Positions 1 to 8,622 of a stretch of DNA of 64,000 nucleotides are shown piece after piece (position 1 is the first letter of the stretch; each line of letters begins with the position of its first letter). A program made the translations under genes and the position numbers. The stretch lies in contig NZ_CP109444.1 in the NCBI RefSeq assembly GCF_036227225.1, positions 8,661,501-8,725,500 on the forward strand, in the 5' to 3' direction. This DNA comes from Streptomyces sp. NBC_01478. Its GTDB lineage: Bacteria > Actinomycetota > Actinomycetes > Streptomycetales > Streptomycetaceae. The notes below the pieces were generated by a model that was not told the DNA's origin, ran no database searches, and worked only from the letters and a program-made list of their open reading frames with translations.

Positions 1-120
1 GTGAGCCGGGTGGGCGAAGTCCTGATGATTAGGGTGTGAGACCGGTAAGAAGGCCCCTTCGTGGTCTAAATGGGGCAAACTCGAACGGCTTTGTTCAACC
101 GGCCGTGGCCATCAGTTCAT

Positions 121-3100
121 TCAGTAAACATCGCGCACATACCGCTTCGCCGCCGCCAGTTGTTTCACATACGCACTCGCCTCGGCCTCGTCCAGCCCGC
201 CGTGCGCGACCGCGATGTCACGCAACGCCCGGTCCACGTCCTTCGCCATCCGCGAGGCGTCCCCGCACACATAGAAGTGCGCACCCTCCCGCAGCCAGTG
301 CCACAACTCCGGCCCGTGCTCCCGCATCCGGTCCTGCACGTACACCTTGGCGCGCTGGTCACGGGAGAACGCCGTGTCGAGCCGCGCGAGGGTGCCCTCG
401 TCCAGCAACTCCGTCAGCTCCTCCTCGTAGTAGAAGTCCGTCGCCCGGTGCTGCTCCCCGAAGAACAGCCAGTTCGGCGCGGGATGCCCGAGCGCCCGCC
501 GCTCCTGAAGGAACCCGACGAACGGCGCGACCCCCGTGCCCGGCCCGACCATCACCATCGGCGTCGCCGGATCGGCGGGCGGCCGGAAGTGCGGCGAGCG
601 CTGCACGAACACCGGCACCCGGGTCCCCGCCTCGGCAGCCACCTCGACCTCGGCATCGGCCAGGAACGGCGAGCAAACCCCGCCGCGCGGGCGCCCGTTG
701 ACACTCTCGAACCGCACCACCGACACCGTCAGCGAGACGCTCTGCGGATCGACGAGCGGGCTGGAGGAGATCGAGTACAGGCGCGGCTGAAGCTTCTTGA
801 GCACCCCGGCCCACTCCTCGGCCCCCGCCCGCACCGGATACTCGGCCAGCACGTCCACCGCCTGCCGCCCCCAACTCCACTGCGCCAGCCCGTCCTTGTT
901 GTCCGGCCGCAGCAGCCTGCGCAACTCCCGGTCGTCCCGCGTCCGTTCGGCCACGAAGCGCAGCAGATCCGGGGTGATACGGGTGATGTCCAACTGCCGT
1001 TGCAGTGCCTCGCCGAAGGTGGACTCTCCAACACCTTCCAGTTCTACGACCGTTGAGGCATCGGTACCAGTGGCGGTGAGCCACTCCTCCACCAGCGCGG
1101 GGGAGTTGACCGGCCGTACGCCCAGTGCGTCACCGGCCTCGTACGTCAGGTCGGTGCCGCTCGTGTCGAAGGTGAAGCGCCGGACCTCCTTGTCCGCGCC
1201 CGGCCGGCTGAGCAGCCGGTTGCCGACGAGACGGGCGGTGACGGGGGCGGGCTTGGGGGTGCGGCGCGGTGCTTCCGGGACTTCGGGGTCGGCGCCCAGT
1301 GCCGTGATCACCTGGCCCAGCCAGGCGTCCGCCGACGGCTCGAAGTCCGGCTCGCAGTCCGTGCGCGGGGCCAGCCGCACCCCGCCCAACTCGTCGAGCC
1401 GCGCGTCCAGCCGGCGCCCGTGCCCGCAGAAGTCGTCGTACGACGAGTCGCCCAGGGCGAGCACCGCGAACCGCACTCCGTCCAGGCGCGGCGCCTGTTC
1501 ACCGGTGAGCGTGTCCCAGAAGCCGGAGCCGTTGTCGGGGGCGTCGCCGTCGCCGAACGTGCTGGTGATGAAGAGGAGATCGGCGTCGGCCGGGAGCGTG
1601 CCGAGGTCGGCCTGGTCCATGGCGACCAGCAGGGCCCGGTGCCCGGCCGAGCCCAGTTGTTCGGCGGTGGCCGCCGCCAACTCCTCGGCGTTGCCGGTCT
1701 GCGAGGCCCACAGGACGACGATCTGCCGCCCTGCTTGTGGCTGTTGTACGGGAGTGGTCGTCGACCTCGAATACATCCCGGCGAGAACACCGTTGACCCA
1801 CAAGGCGTGTTCGGCACTGAACGGCGCGTCCGGCGGAAGCGTCGGCACGCCCGGGGCACCGGATTCGATACCCGCGAGGAAGCCGGCCAGGTAGAGGCGT
1901 TCCCGCGAGGTGAGGACGGGCGGCGGGGCGGGATCAAGTCCGAAGGGATTCCCGCCCGGGGTCACCGAGGCCGGCACAAGCGCCTGCTCCGGAGCCGGTG
2001 TCGGAGCCGCTGCCGGTGCCGCGCTCGCCACCTTCGCCAGCGACACCGCGCACACCTTGAACTCCGGTTGGAACGACACCGGATCGACCGCGTCGTTCGT
2101 CACCGCGTTGACGCTCAGATACTCGCCGAAGAGGTCGTTCCAGTGGAACGGCGCGAAACAGCCACCGGGCCGTACCCGGTCGGTCACCACGGCCGGCAGC
2201 ACCGCCCGCCCCCGCCGCGACGCGACCTCCACGGAGTCGCCCTCCGCGATCCCCAACTCCCGCGCGTCCAGCGGATGCAGCTCCACGAAGGGCCCGGGGT
2301 TCAGCTTGTTGAGCTTGGCGACCTTGCCCGTCTTGGTGAGCGTGTGCCACTGGTGCTGAAGGCGTCCCGTGTTCAGCACGAACGGGTAGTCGTCGTCGGG
2401 CAGCTCGGCGGCCGGCAGGTGCGGCCGGGCGTGAAAGACGGCCCGCCCGCTGGCCGTCGGGAACCGCAGCTCGCCCCCGCCCACGTACCGGATGGGGTTG
2501 CGGTCCGGCCCGTCCTCCGCCGCCGCCGGCCACTGCACCGGCGCGGACCGCAGCCGCTCGTACGTCACCCCGCGCAGATCCCAGCCGGTCACCGGGTTCC
2601 AGAACTGCCGTATCTCCTCGAAGACTTCCTCCGCGCTGTCGTAGGAGAAGCCCTTCTCGTACCCCATCGCGCACGCGACGGCCGCGATGATGCGCCAGTC
2701 GGCCGTCGCCTCGCCGGGCGGGTCGACGACGGGGCGGGCGAGGGTGAGGGTGCGTTCGCTGTTGACGAGGACGCCCTCGGACTCGGTCCACAGGGCGCCG
2801 GGGAGGACGACGTCGGCGTAGGCGTTGGTCTCGGTGTCGGTGAAGACGTCCTGGGTGACGACGAACTCGGCTGCTTCGAGGCCTTCGATGACGGTCCGTC
2901 GGTTGGCGACCGAGGCGACCGGGTTGGTGCAGATGATCCAGCAGGCCCTGATGTCGCCGTCGGCCATCTTCCGGAACATCTCGACGGTGCCCCGGCCGAC
3001 GCCGTCCGCGCGGATGGTGCCGGGCGGCAGGCCCCACACCTCCTCGGTGAACTCCCGTTCCGCGTCGACGAGTACGGACCGCTGGCCCGGCAACCCCGGT

Positions 3101-4164
3101 CCCATGTAGCCCATTTCACGGCCGCCCATCGCGTTCGGCTGGCCGGTGAGGGAGAACGGCCCGCTGCCCGGACGGCAGATGGCGCCGGTCGCGAGATGCA
3201 GGTTGATGAGGGCGTTGGTGTTCCACGTCCCGTGCGTGGACTGGTTGAGGCCCATCGTCCAGCAGCTCATCCACTCGCCCGCCTCGCCGATCAGCCGGGC
3301 CGCCGTACGGATGTCGTCCTCGGCGAGACCGGTGAGGGCGGCGACCGTGTCCGGCGCGTAGTCGGCGAGGAAGTCGGGCAGCGCCTCCCAGCCCTCGGTG
3401 TGCGCGGCGATGAACTCCGGGTCGGTGTGCCCGTTCTCGTGCAGCAGCCGCAACAGGCCGTTCAGCAGGGCGAGATCGGTGCCCGGCGCGATCTGAAGGA
3501 ACAGGTCCGCCTTCGCCGCCGTGGCCGTCCGGCGCGGGTCGACGACGATCAACTTGGCGCCCGCCTTGACCCGTTCCATCATCCGCAGGAAGAGAATCGG
3601 ATGACAGTCGGCCATGTTCGAGCCGATGACCAGGAAGACATCGGCCCGCTCGAAGTCCTCGTACGAGCCGGGCGGCCCGTCCGCGCCCAGCGACGACTTG
3701 TAACCGGCGCCCGCACTCGCCATGCACAGCCGGGAGTTGGACTCGATCTGGTTCGTCCGCACGAACCCCTTGGCCAGCTTGTTCGCCAAGTACTGCGCCT
3801 CCAGGCTCATCTGCCCGGAGACGTAGAAGGCGACCGCGTCCGGCCCGTGCTCGTCGACGATCTTCCGCAGTCGCCGCGCGGTCCCGGCGATCGCGTCGGC
3901 CAGCGGCGCGGGCACCGGCTCCGCGCCCCGCTCGTCCCGCACCAGCGCGCCGGTCAGCCGGCCCGGTGCGGTGAGCATCTCGGCCGTGGTGGCGCCCTTG
4001 GTGCAGAGCCGGCCCGCGTTCGCCGGGTGCGCCTTGTCGCCGGACGCCTTGAGGACCGTGGGCCTGCCGTCGGGACCCGCGCCGATGTCGAGCAGCATGC
4101 CGCAGCCCACACCGCAGTACGAGCAGACCGTGCGGACCCGCTGCGTCTGGAGGCTCGTCGTCAT
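121..4164 (-). CDS. Nitrate reductase fused to CysJ-type flavoprotein reductase
   Basis: A 1347-aa cytoplasmic fusion that probably reduces nitrate to nitrite using NAD(P)H in nitrogen assimilation. The N-terminus has a 4Fe-4S cysteine set (C14, C17, C21, C54), followed by a molybdopterin oxidoreductase domain and a molydopterin-dinucleotide-binding domain to about residue 720. After a Pro/Ala linker and a short helical segment, a flavodoxin domain begins near residue 815 (WASQTGN). FAD- and NAD(P)H-binding domains like those of sulfite reductase alpha subunit follow, ending in the CysJ-like tail YVRDVY. The fusion would make the enzyme self-sufficient for electrons. The ATG has no clear ribosome binding site, so it may be leaderless, but the Cys motif starts only 13 residues in, so the start cannot move far. 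It is transcribed alone and divergently from the SepF-like gene. A formate dehydrogenase-type activity cannot be excluded from sequence alone. Confidence 0.9.
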   Translation of the reverse strand: MTTSLQTQRVRTVCSYCGVGCGMLLDIGAGPDGRPTVLKASGDKAHPANAGRLCTKGATTAEMLTAPGRLTGALVRDERGAEPVPAPLADAIAGTARRLRKIVDEHGPDAVAFYVSGQMSLEAQYLANKLAKGFVRTNQIESNSRLCMASAGAGYKSSLGADGPPGSYEDFERADVFLVIGSNMADCHPILFLRMMERVKAGAKLIVVDPRRTATAAKADLFLQIAPGTDLALLNGLLRLLHENGHTDPEFIAAHTEGWEALPDFLADYAPDTVAALTGLAEDDIRTAARLIGEAGEWMSCWTMGLNQSTHGTWNTNALINLHLATGAICRPGSGPFSLTGQPNAMGGREMGYMGPGLPGQRSVLVDAEREFTEEVWGLPPGTIRADGVGRGTVEMFRKMADGDIRACWIICTNPVASVANRRTVIEGLEAAEFVVTQDVFTDTETNAYADVVLPGALWTESEGVLVNSERTLTLARPVVDPPGEATADWRIIAAVACAMGYEKGFSYDSAEEVFEEIRQFWNPVTGWDLRGVTYERLRSAPVQWPAAAEDGPDRNPIRYVGGGELRFPTASGRAVFHARPHLPAAELPDDDYPFVLNTGRLQHQWHTLTKTGKVAKLNKLNPGPFVELHPLDARELGIAEGDSVEVASRRGRAVLPAVVTDRVRPGGCFAPFHWNDLFGEYLSVNAVTNDAVDPVSFQPEFKVCAVSLAKVASAAPAAAPTPAPEQALVPASVTPGGNPFGLDPAPPPVLTSRERLYLAGFLAGIESGAPGVPTLPPDAPFSAEHALWVNGVLAGMYSRSTTTPVQQPQAGRQIVVLWASQTGNAEELAAATAEQLGSAGHRALLVAMDQADLGTLPADADLLFITSTFGDGDAPDNGSGFWDTLTGEQAPRLDGVRFAVLALGDSSYDDFCGHGRRLDARLDELGGVRLAPRTDCEPDFEPSADAWLGQVITALGADPEVPEAPRRTPKPAPVTARLVGNRLLSRPGADKEVRRFTFDTSGTDLTYEAGDALGVRPVNSPALVEEWLTATGTDASTVVELEGVGESTFGEALQRQLDITRITPDLLRFVAERTRDDRELRRLLRPDNKDGLAQWSWGRQAVDVLAEYPVRAGAEEWAGVLKKLQPRLYSISSSPLVDPQSVSLTVSVVRFESVNGRPRGGVCSPFLADAEVEVAAEAGTRVPVFVQRSPHFRPPADPATPMVMVGPGTGVAPFVGFLQERRALGHPAPNWLFFGEQHRATDFYYEEELTELLDEGTLARLDTAFSRDQRAKVYVQDRMREHGPELWHWLREGAHFYVCGDASRMAKDVDRALRDIAVAHGGLDEAEASAYVKQLAAAKRYVRDVY

Positions 4165-4187
4165 GCCGTCGACCGTACGAATTGCCC

Positions 4188-4229
4188 GTTACGCCGATGT
4201 CACGCGGCTCGATCATGAGGGGTTACGCC
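4188..4229 (-). promoter_or_regulatory. Repeated GTTAC/GTCAC boxes upstream of nitrate reductase
   Basis: GTTACGCC occurs at 4188-4195 and again at 4222-4229, with GTCAC at 4199-4203. GTTAC and GTCAC are separated by six bases, an 11-bp repeat like the gTnAC-n6-GaAAC half-sites of the nitrogen regulator GlnR. The element sits 24-65 bases upstream of the nitrate reductase start. The spacing of the last box is one base off the ideal and no GAAAC half-site is seen, so assignment to GlnR or NnaR is only a suggestion. Confidence 0.35.
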
Positions 4230-4362
4230 CGCTGCACAACCGGCCGGGGGCCGGTGTGAGATGTGCCCGATCTTGTCGCGGAGTGTGTCGCTGTTGGGCC
4301 GAACGGGTGACAGTGCGCAACAATTGCCGTATGCAGACTGCCAGCGCGACCCAGGACGGAGC

Positions 4363-4758
4363 ATGCCGGTGAACAGCCACGATGTCACCGACGAACAGTG
4401 GGAAGGGCTCGCCCAGGTAGTGCCGCTGCGGGGGCGCGACGCCTGGCCGTCCGCCGTGAGCCACCGTGCGATACCCGAGGTCGAGACCGAACCGCGCCGC
4501 CGCTTCGTCGTCCTGCGGGTGAACGTGTTCGGGGACGCGCGCGAGGTCGCGGAGACCCTCATGGCGGGCATCCCGGTGCTGCTCGACCTCACGGGCGCGG
4601 AGACGGACGTCGCCAAGCGGGTGCTGGACTTCAGCACCGGTGTCGTCTTCGGCCTGTCCAGCGGGATGACCCGCGTCGACCGGAACGTGTTCCTGCTCAC
4701 ACCGCCCGGGACGGAAGTGCGGGGGCTGATGGAGGGGGCGGGAGTTCCGGGTGTGTGA
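4363..4758 (+). CDS. SepF-like cell division protein (SflA/SflB type)
   Basis: A 131-aa protein matching the SepF family: the conserved core runs from about residue 40 (RRFVVLRVNVFGDA) through the GIPVLLDLTG and VLDFSTGVVFG blocks to the terminal FLLTP motif. SepF proteins bind the FtsZ tail and anchor the Z-ring; Streptomyces carry a main SepF plus shorter paralogues (SflA, SflB). This copy is not in the dcw cluster, which argues for a paralogue. It lacks the N-terminal amphipathic membrane-targeting helix of classical SepF; the first 30 residues are polar. I chose the ATG at 4363 because GGACGGA lies just upstream; an ATG at 4331 is in another frame. The neighbourhood (upstream of arginine deiminase genes by about 20 kb) resembles the SflB neighbourhood as I remember it from S. 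coelicolor. Confidence 0.8.
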   Translation: MPVNSHDVTDEQWEGLAQVVPLRGRDAWPSAVSHRAIPEVETEPRRRFVVLRVNVFGDAREVAETLMAGIPVLLDLTGAETDVAKRVLDFSTGVVFGLSSGMTRVDRNVFLLTPPGTEVRGLMEGAGVPGV

Positions 4759-4840
4759 GGTGAGTGTGCCCGTCGCTCGATCGTAGGAAGGTCCTCGGGG
4801 CGGAACGGTTCGCCTGACGGCGGAGGCCTACGGTCCGGAT

Positions 4841-6088
4841 ATGACCGTGTCAGCACAGTCGCCCCAGCCGCACCATCCCTCCGCGTCCTCCCGGCCGTCC
4901 GAGTCCGTGCCGCCGCAGGGGCGATCTCCAGAGGCCGCCTCGCCCCGGACGAACCCCGGGTACGTCGAGGCGTACCCCGACCGGCCGCACCTCACCGAGC
5001 TGCGGCTGTCGGCGTTCGCCACGCACCGGGGCACCGGATTCCCGCTCGGGCCGCTCACCCTCCTCGCCGGGCCCAGCGGGTGCGGCAAGACGACTGCGCT
5101 GCGGGCGTACGAGGCGCTCGCGCGGCTCGGTGCCGGGGGCGAGGTGGGGGAGGTCTTCCCGGACCCGGCCGGTTGTGTCCCGGAGCGGGCCCGGCCCGAC
5201 GCCCAGCATCGGCGCGGGTTCCGGATCGGGTGCACCGCGGACGGGCCCGAGGGGCCGGTACGGCTCGACGTCGCCGTCCAGGCCGAGCCCGAACTGCGCA
5301 TCGTGGGCGAGCGGTTGACCGCCGGCGGCCTGGTCCTCCTGGAGACCGCGCTGCGCGATCCCTCACGCCGCTCGGTGCAGGCCGCCTGGCACACGGCGGG
5401 TTCGTCGCCGGTCACCCGCGCACCGCTGCCGGACGACCGGCTCGGCACCGCGCTGCTGCCGTTGCGCGTCGCCGGCAAGACCGACGGACAGCGCCAAGTC
5501 CTCGCCGCCGCCGAGCAGATGGTGGTCGCCCTGCGCTCCGTCTTCGCCTGCGATCCGGCGCCCGAGCGGATGCGCGCGGCCGTGCCGATCGGCGACGGGC
5601 GGCTGCTGCGGGACTGCGGCAACCTCGCCGACGTGCTGTGGCGCACCCGGGCCGAGTGCGGGCGCCGGCACGGGCAGCTCGTCACGGCGGTGCGCGCCGG
5701 CTGCGCCGGACCCGTGACGGACCTCCTCGCGGAACCGCTGGGCGACGGCCTGCTCCGCGCGGTGCTCGACCGGGGCGACGGCCTGCGCACCGGCTTCGAA
5801 CGGCTCGGGGACGGTGAACTCCGGTACGCGGCACTGGCGTTGGTGCTGCTCACCGGCCCCGGCGTCCTGGAGGTCGACCCGCCCGGCGAGGTCCCGGCCG
5901 CGATGCAGACCCTGACCGTCCTCGCCGACGGCCTCGACCGGGGAGTGGACGTACGGCAACGGGCCGAACTGCTGCGGCTCGCGGCGCGGATGTGCGAGCG
6001 GGGGCACATCCGGCTGGTCGGCGCGGTGAGCGACGCGTCCTGGGCCGCGCGGATCGACGGGGTCACGGTGGTACACCTGGACCCGTGA
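4841..6088 (+). CDS. AAA/ABC-type ATP-binding protein
   Basis: A 415-aa P-loop protein of the RecF/SMC-like ATPase group. The first ~48 residues are a Pro/Ser-rich disordered tail, so the true start may be further in; the nearest GGAGG is 14 bases from this ATG. The ATPase core starts at PHLTELRLSAF, with Walker A GPSGCGKTT at residues 77-85. Near residue 330 there is a signature-like LGDGELRYAALAL followed by a Walker B-like VLEVDPP, in which the usual catalytic Glu after Asp is replaced, so hydrolysis may be weak. There is no coiled-coil arm. It overlaps the MazG-like gene by 4 bases (GTGA), so the two are probably translationally coupled. The biological role is unknown to me. Confidence 0.7.
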   Translation: MTVSAQSPQPHHPSASSRPSESVPPQGRSPEAASPRTNPGYVEAYPDRPHLTELRLSAFATHRGTGFPLGPLTLLAGPSGCGKTTALRAYEALARLGAGGEVGEVFPDPAGCVPERARPDAQHRRGFRIGCTADGPEGPVRLDVAVQAEPELRIVGERLTAGGLVLLETALRDPSRRSVQAAWHTAGSSPVTRAPLPDDRLGTALLPLRVAGKTDGQRQVLAAAEQMVVALRSVFACDPAPERMRAAVPIGDGRLLRDCGNLADVLWRTRAECGRRHGQLVTAVRAGCAGPVTDLLAEPLGDGLLRAVLDRGDGLRTGFERLGDGELRYAALALVLLTGPGVLEVDPPGEVPAAMQTLTVLADGLDRGVDVRQRAELLRLAARMCERGHIRLVGAVSDASWAARIDGVTVVHLDP

Positions 6089-6411
6089 CAGAACATCTCG
6101 ACGTGGCGAAACTGCAGCGCAGACTGGCCGAGTTCGCGGCCGCGCGGAACTGGCAGCCGTACCACACGCCCAAGAACCTCGTCTCCGCGCTCAGCGTGGA
6201 GGCCTCCGAACTGGCCGAGATCTTCCAGTGGTTGACCCCCGAGGAGTCGGCGCGGGTCATGGACGACGCGGACACCGCGCACCGGGTGCGGGACGAAGTC
6301 GCCGACGTTCTCGCGTACTTGCTGCAACTGTGCGAGGTGCTCGGCATCGACCCGCTGACGGCGCTGGACGCGAAGATCGACCGCAACGAGAGCAGGTTTC
6401 CGCGGTCGTAA
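6085..6411 (+). CDS. MazG-like nucleotide pyrophosphohydrolase
   Basis: A 108-aa all-alpha NTP pyrophosphohydrolase of the short MazG/iMazG (dCTPase-like) group. Metal-binding acidic motifs typical of the family are present: EASELAEIFQW (the ExxE helix) and EVADVLAYLLQL (the ExxD helix). The family hydrolyses (d)NTPs to (d)NMP and pyrophosphate, often to remove non-canonical nucleotides. The GTG start at 6085 overlaps the stop of the ATPase gene (GTGA) and no other start gives an intact N-terminus. Co-translation with an ATP-binding protein suggests a shared nucleotide-related task. Confidence 0.85.
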   Translation: MTEHLDVAKLQRRLAEFAAARNWQPYHTPKNLVSALSVEASELAEIFQWLTPEESARVMDDADTAHRVRDEVADVLAYLLQLCEVLGIDPLTALDAKIDRNESRFPRS

Positions 6412-6549
6412 TGGACAACTTGGGGGAGCGAGCGCGTCCATTTTCACTCTCCGGAGTCATTCATCTGCCCGCAACCGATTTGTTGTCCACAGATTTCCGC
6501 CTTCCTCTGGCTTTTCGTCTCAGGGACTCTCACTCTGGGTAGTGGACAA
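6411..6549. promoter_or_regulatory. Cluster of DnaA-box-like sequences in intergenic region
   Basis: The 190-bp gap between the MazG-like gene and the next gene is noticeably A/T-richer than its surroundings. It holds a perfect Streptomyces-type DnaA box TTGTCCACA at 6483-6491, an 8/9 match on the other strand (TTGTCCACT, 6541-6549) and a 7/9 match on the other strand (TTGTCCATT, 6411-6419). oriC and dnaA are not in this window. The cluster may bind DnaA away from the origin, or regulate the downstream gene; this is inferred from sequence only. Confidence 0.45.
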
Positions 6550-6601
6550 GGAGTTCGGGCGGACGTGCGAACAGCGCGTCGGGATATGACGGGGGCAGGG
6601 C

Positions 6602-7075
6602 ATGGACGCGATGCGGCTCATCGTGACGAGCAGGCGCGCCCTGGCCGGGAGCGGCGGCGTGCCGGAGACCATGACGGAGGTGTGGCAGGCGCAGGCCCTC
6701 GCCCAGGCGATAGGCAGCCGCCTTGCGGTCTACGGCCCGCCCGAACTACGCGGCGAGGCACTGGGGTTGACCGAGTTGGCGGGCCGGGGCTGCGGTGTCC
6801 TGGACACCCCCGTCCTCGCGATAGAGGACTTACGCGCGGCCCAGCTCACGGAGTTGGGCGACGCGCGCCTCGCCCTGCTGTGCCTGGGCGGCCTGCTCGG
6901 CGAGGTCGGTATCGCCCTCGTCGGCATCGCCTGCGCGGCGGACGACGAGGGGACGTACTGGCAGTGCATGGAAGCGATCGACGCGGCGGACGAATCGCGG
7001 GACCGGGTGCTGGAGATGCTCCGAAGACTGGCGGACCGCGAACAGGCGGCGATACCGGAGCGGGAGGCGGGGTGA
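6602..7075 (+). CDS. Conserved Streptomyces hypothetical protein, TTA codon
   Basis: A 157-aa soluble, mostly helical protein. It resembles a Streptomyces-restricted family (I think DUF6099, with low certainty); no catalytic motif is visible. Leu-77 (in AIEDLRAAQ) is encoded by TTA at 6830-6832, the only in-frame TTA codon I found in any gene of this window. TTA codons in Streptomyces are read by the developmentally controlled bldA tRNA, so translation may be limited to late growth. The start is the ATG at 6602 after GGGGGCAGGGC; a second ATG lies three codons later. Upstream lies the DnaA-box-rich gap; downstream it converges on a very small gene across an interspersed hairpin repeat. Confidence 0.7.
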   Translation: MDAMRLIVTSRRALAGSGGVPETMTEVWQAQALAQAIGSRLAVYGPPELRGEALGLTELAGRGCGVLDTPVLAIEDLRAAQLTELGDARLALLCLGGLLGEVGIALVGIACAADDEGTYWQCMEAIDAADESRDRVLEMLRRLADREQAAIPEREAG

Positions 7076-7130
7076 CCTTGGTGTCCGGGTGATGGGAGTG
7101 GGGGGCCGTGACGGTTGCGGTTCGTAGGGT

Positions 7131-7186
7131 CTGCGCGACTCCGTCGTGGCCGGCCGCGCAGTTCCCCGCGCCCCTTTAGGGGCGCC
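7131..7186. repeat. Streptomyces interspersed palindromic repeat
   Basis: The stretch ending in CGCGCAGTTCCCCGCGCCCC is a sequence I recognise as recurring between genes in many Streptomyces genomes. Its 3' end forms a perfect hairpin (GCGCCCC, loop TTTA, GGGGCGC; 7168-7185). It lies between convergent genes and probably also serves as a bidirectional terminator. The stop codon of the small minus-strand gene falls in the hairpin loop, so that gene's last residues are encoded by the repeat. Confidence 0.6.
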
Positions 7187-7385
7187 TCACGTGGCCTGCG
7201 TTGTCCATCGAGCCACCCGCGTCCAGGTCGGCTGGTTGTGCCGACCCCGTGGTTCCGGCCGACTGCAGGTCCGCGTCCAGGGCGGACAGGTCCGCGTTCA
7301 GGGACGCCATCAGCTCCTCCATCTGCTGCAACAACCCCTTCGGTTGTGCAGGCCCGCCCTGCTGCGGCACGGCTTCTTCGGACAT
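7176..7385 (-). CDS. Small hypothetical protein (69 aa)
   Basis: A 69-aa acidic, Cys-free protein. The middle (about residues 17-42, LLQQMEELMASLNADLSALD) should form an amphipathic helix; both ends are Gly/Pro/Ser-rich and disordered. An excellent ribosome binding site (GAGGAGG) precedes the ATG at 7385, the main reason to call it. I do not recognise the family. It could be a small regulatory protein or a coiled-coil partner; a peptide-precursor role is possible but no modification enzymes are nearby. The C-terminal GHVRRP is encoded by the interspersed repeat. Confidence 0.5.
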   Translation of the reverse strand: MSEEAVPQQGGPAQPKGLLQQMEELMASLNADLSALDADLQSAGTTGSAQPADLDAGGSMDNAGHVRRP

Positions 7386-7633
7386 GACGGCCTCCTCGGC
7401 CCGTGGCCTCCCCACCTGGGAGGAGGCCGATGCGGGTGACGCCCCGACGTCGCCTTGCCGGTGCGGGAATCCGGGCGGTCCGGCTCCGCCCGAGCCAACG
7501 ATCATCAACGGGGCCGGTCACTGGCGCGGGCGCCCCCCGTGCGCACGGTTGACGCAATTTCACCCGACCGGGGACGAGTGGGGCCGTAGGGACCGGTGGG
7601 GTTGACCGATACCCCGGCGTGCAGGATGGAGGC

Positions 7634-8557
7634 ATGGATCTTCGCATCTTCACCGAGCCCCAGCAGGGGGCCACCTACGACACCTTGCTCGCCGTGGCCA
7701 AGGCCACCGAAGACCTGGGCTTCGACGCCTTTTTCCGGTCGGACCACTACCTGAGCATGGGTTCCGGTGACGGCCTGCCCGGCCCCACCGACGCCTGGAT
7801 CACCCTGGCCGGCCTCGCCCGCGAGACCAAGCGCATCCGCCTGGGCACCCTGATGACGGCCGCCACCTTCCGCCTCCCCGGCGTCCTCGCCATCCAGGTC
7901 GCCCAGGTCGACCAGATGTCCGGCGGCCGGGTCGAACTCGGCCTGGGCGCGGGCTGGTTCGAGCAGGAGCACCAGGCGTACGGCATCCCGTTCCCCAAGG
8001 AGAAGTTCGCCCGCCTGGAGGAGCAACTGGCGATCGTCACCGGACTGTGGGAGACCAAGCCCGGCGACACCTTCGACTTCCACGGCACGCACTACGACCT
8101 GACCGACTCGCCCGCGCTGCCCAAGCCCGCGCAGACGAGGATCCCCGTACTGATCGGCGGCCACGGCGCGAGCCGTACTCCGAGGCTGACCGCGCGGTAC
8201 GCCGACGAGTTCAACATGCCGTTCGCCTCGATCGAGGACAGCGAGCGGCAGTTCGGCCGGGTCCGCGCCGCCGTCGAGGCGGCCGGCCGCAAGGCCGACG
8301 ACCTCACGTACTCCAACGCCCTGGTGGTCTGCGTCGGCAAGGACGACCAGGAAGTCGCCCGTCGCGCCGCCGCGATCGGCCGCGAGGTCGACGACCTCAA
8401 GGCCAACGGCCTCGCGGGCACCCCGTCCGAGGTCGTCGACAAGATCGGCCGCTACGCCGAGATCGGCTCCCGGCGCCTCTACCTCCAGGTCCTCGACCTC
8501 GCCGACCTGGACCACCTGGAACTGATCTCGGCCCAGGTGCAGACCCAGTTGTCGTAG
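7634..8557 (+). CDS. F420-dependent LLM-class oxidoreductase
   Basis: A 307-aa luciferase-like monooxygenase-family TIM barrel, cytoplasmic, probably using coenzyme F420 for hydride transfer to an unknown substrate. Diagnostic blocks are FRSDHYL near residue 40, LGTLMTAATFRLPGVLAIQVAQVDQ split around residues 77-100, and LGLGAGWFEQEH near residue 110, as in the TIGR03560-type F420 subfamily. The start at 7634 follows GGATGGAGG. It stands alone, convergent with the MFS exporter across a strong hairpin. The substrate cannot be deduced. Confidence 0.9.
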   Translation: MDLRIFTEPQQGATYDTLLAVAKATEDLGFDAFFRSDHYLSMGSGDGLPGPTDAWITLAGLARETKRIRLGTLMTAATFRLPGVLAIQVAQVDQMSGGRVELGLGAGWFEQEHQAYGIPFPKEKFARLEEQLAIVTGLWETKPGDTFDFHGTHYDLTDSPALPKPAQTRIPVLIGGHGASRTPRLTARYADEFNMPFASIEDSERQFGRVRAAVEAAGRKADDLTYSNALVVCVGKDDQEVARRAAAIGREVDDLKANGLAGTPSEVVDKIGRYAEIGSRRLYLQVLDLADLDHLELISAQVQTQLS

Positions 8558-8572
8558 CCGTCGTGGCGCGGC

Positions 8573-8600
8573 GCGGGCGGGGTGTGTCGGCCCCGCCCGC
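8573..8600. terminator. Bidirectional terminator hairpin
   Basis: Perfect 10-bp arms GCGGGCGGGG and CCCCGCCCGC with an 8-base loop, between the convergent oxidoreductase and MFS genes. There is no U-tract, as is usual in Streptomyces. Confidence 0.7.
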
Positions 8601-8622
8601 ACCGCGCTCCCCGGGAACGGCC

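Noticed and set aside
80..95. TGGTCTA motif resembling a half DasR site
   Set aside because: The palindromic second half is absent, and it lies downstream of a gene rather than in a promoter.
1420..4218. A 932-codon plus-strand open frame opposite the nitrate reductase
   Set aside because: Arg/Val/Gly/Leu-rich shadow with no domain; the minus-strand gene has Fe-S, Mo and flavodoxin motifs.
4841..6411. ATPase plus MazG-like pair as a phage-defence system
   Set aside because: The neighbours are conserved core genes with no defence genes or mobile elements nearby; kept only as a low-interest coupling observation.
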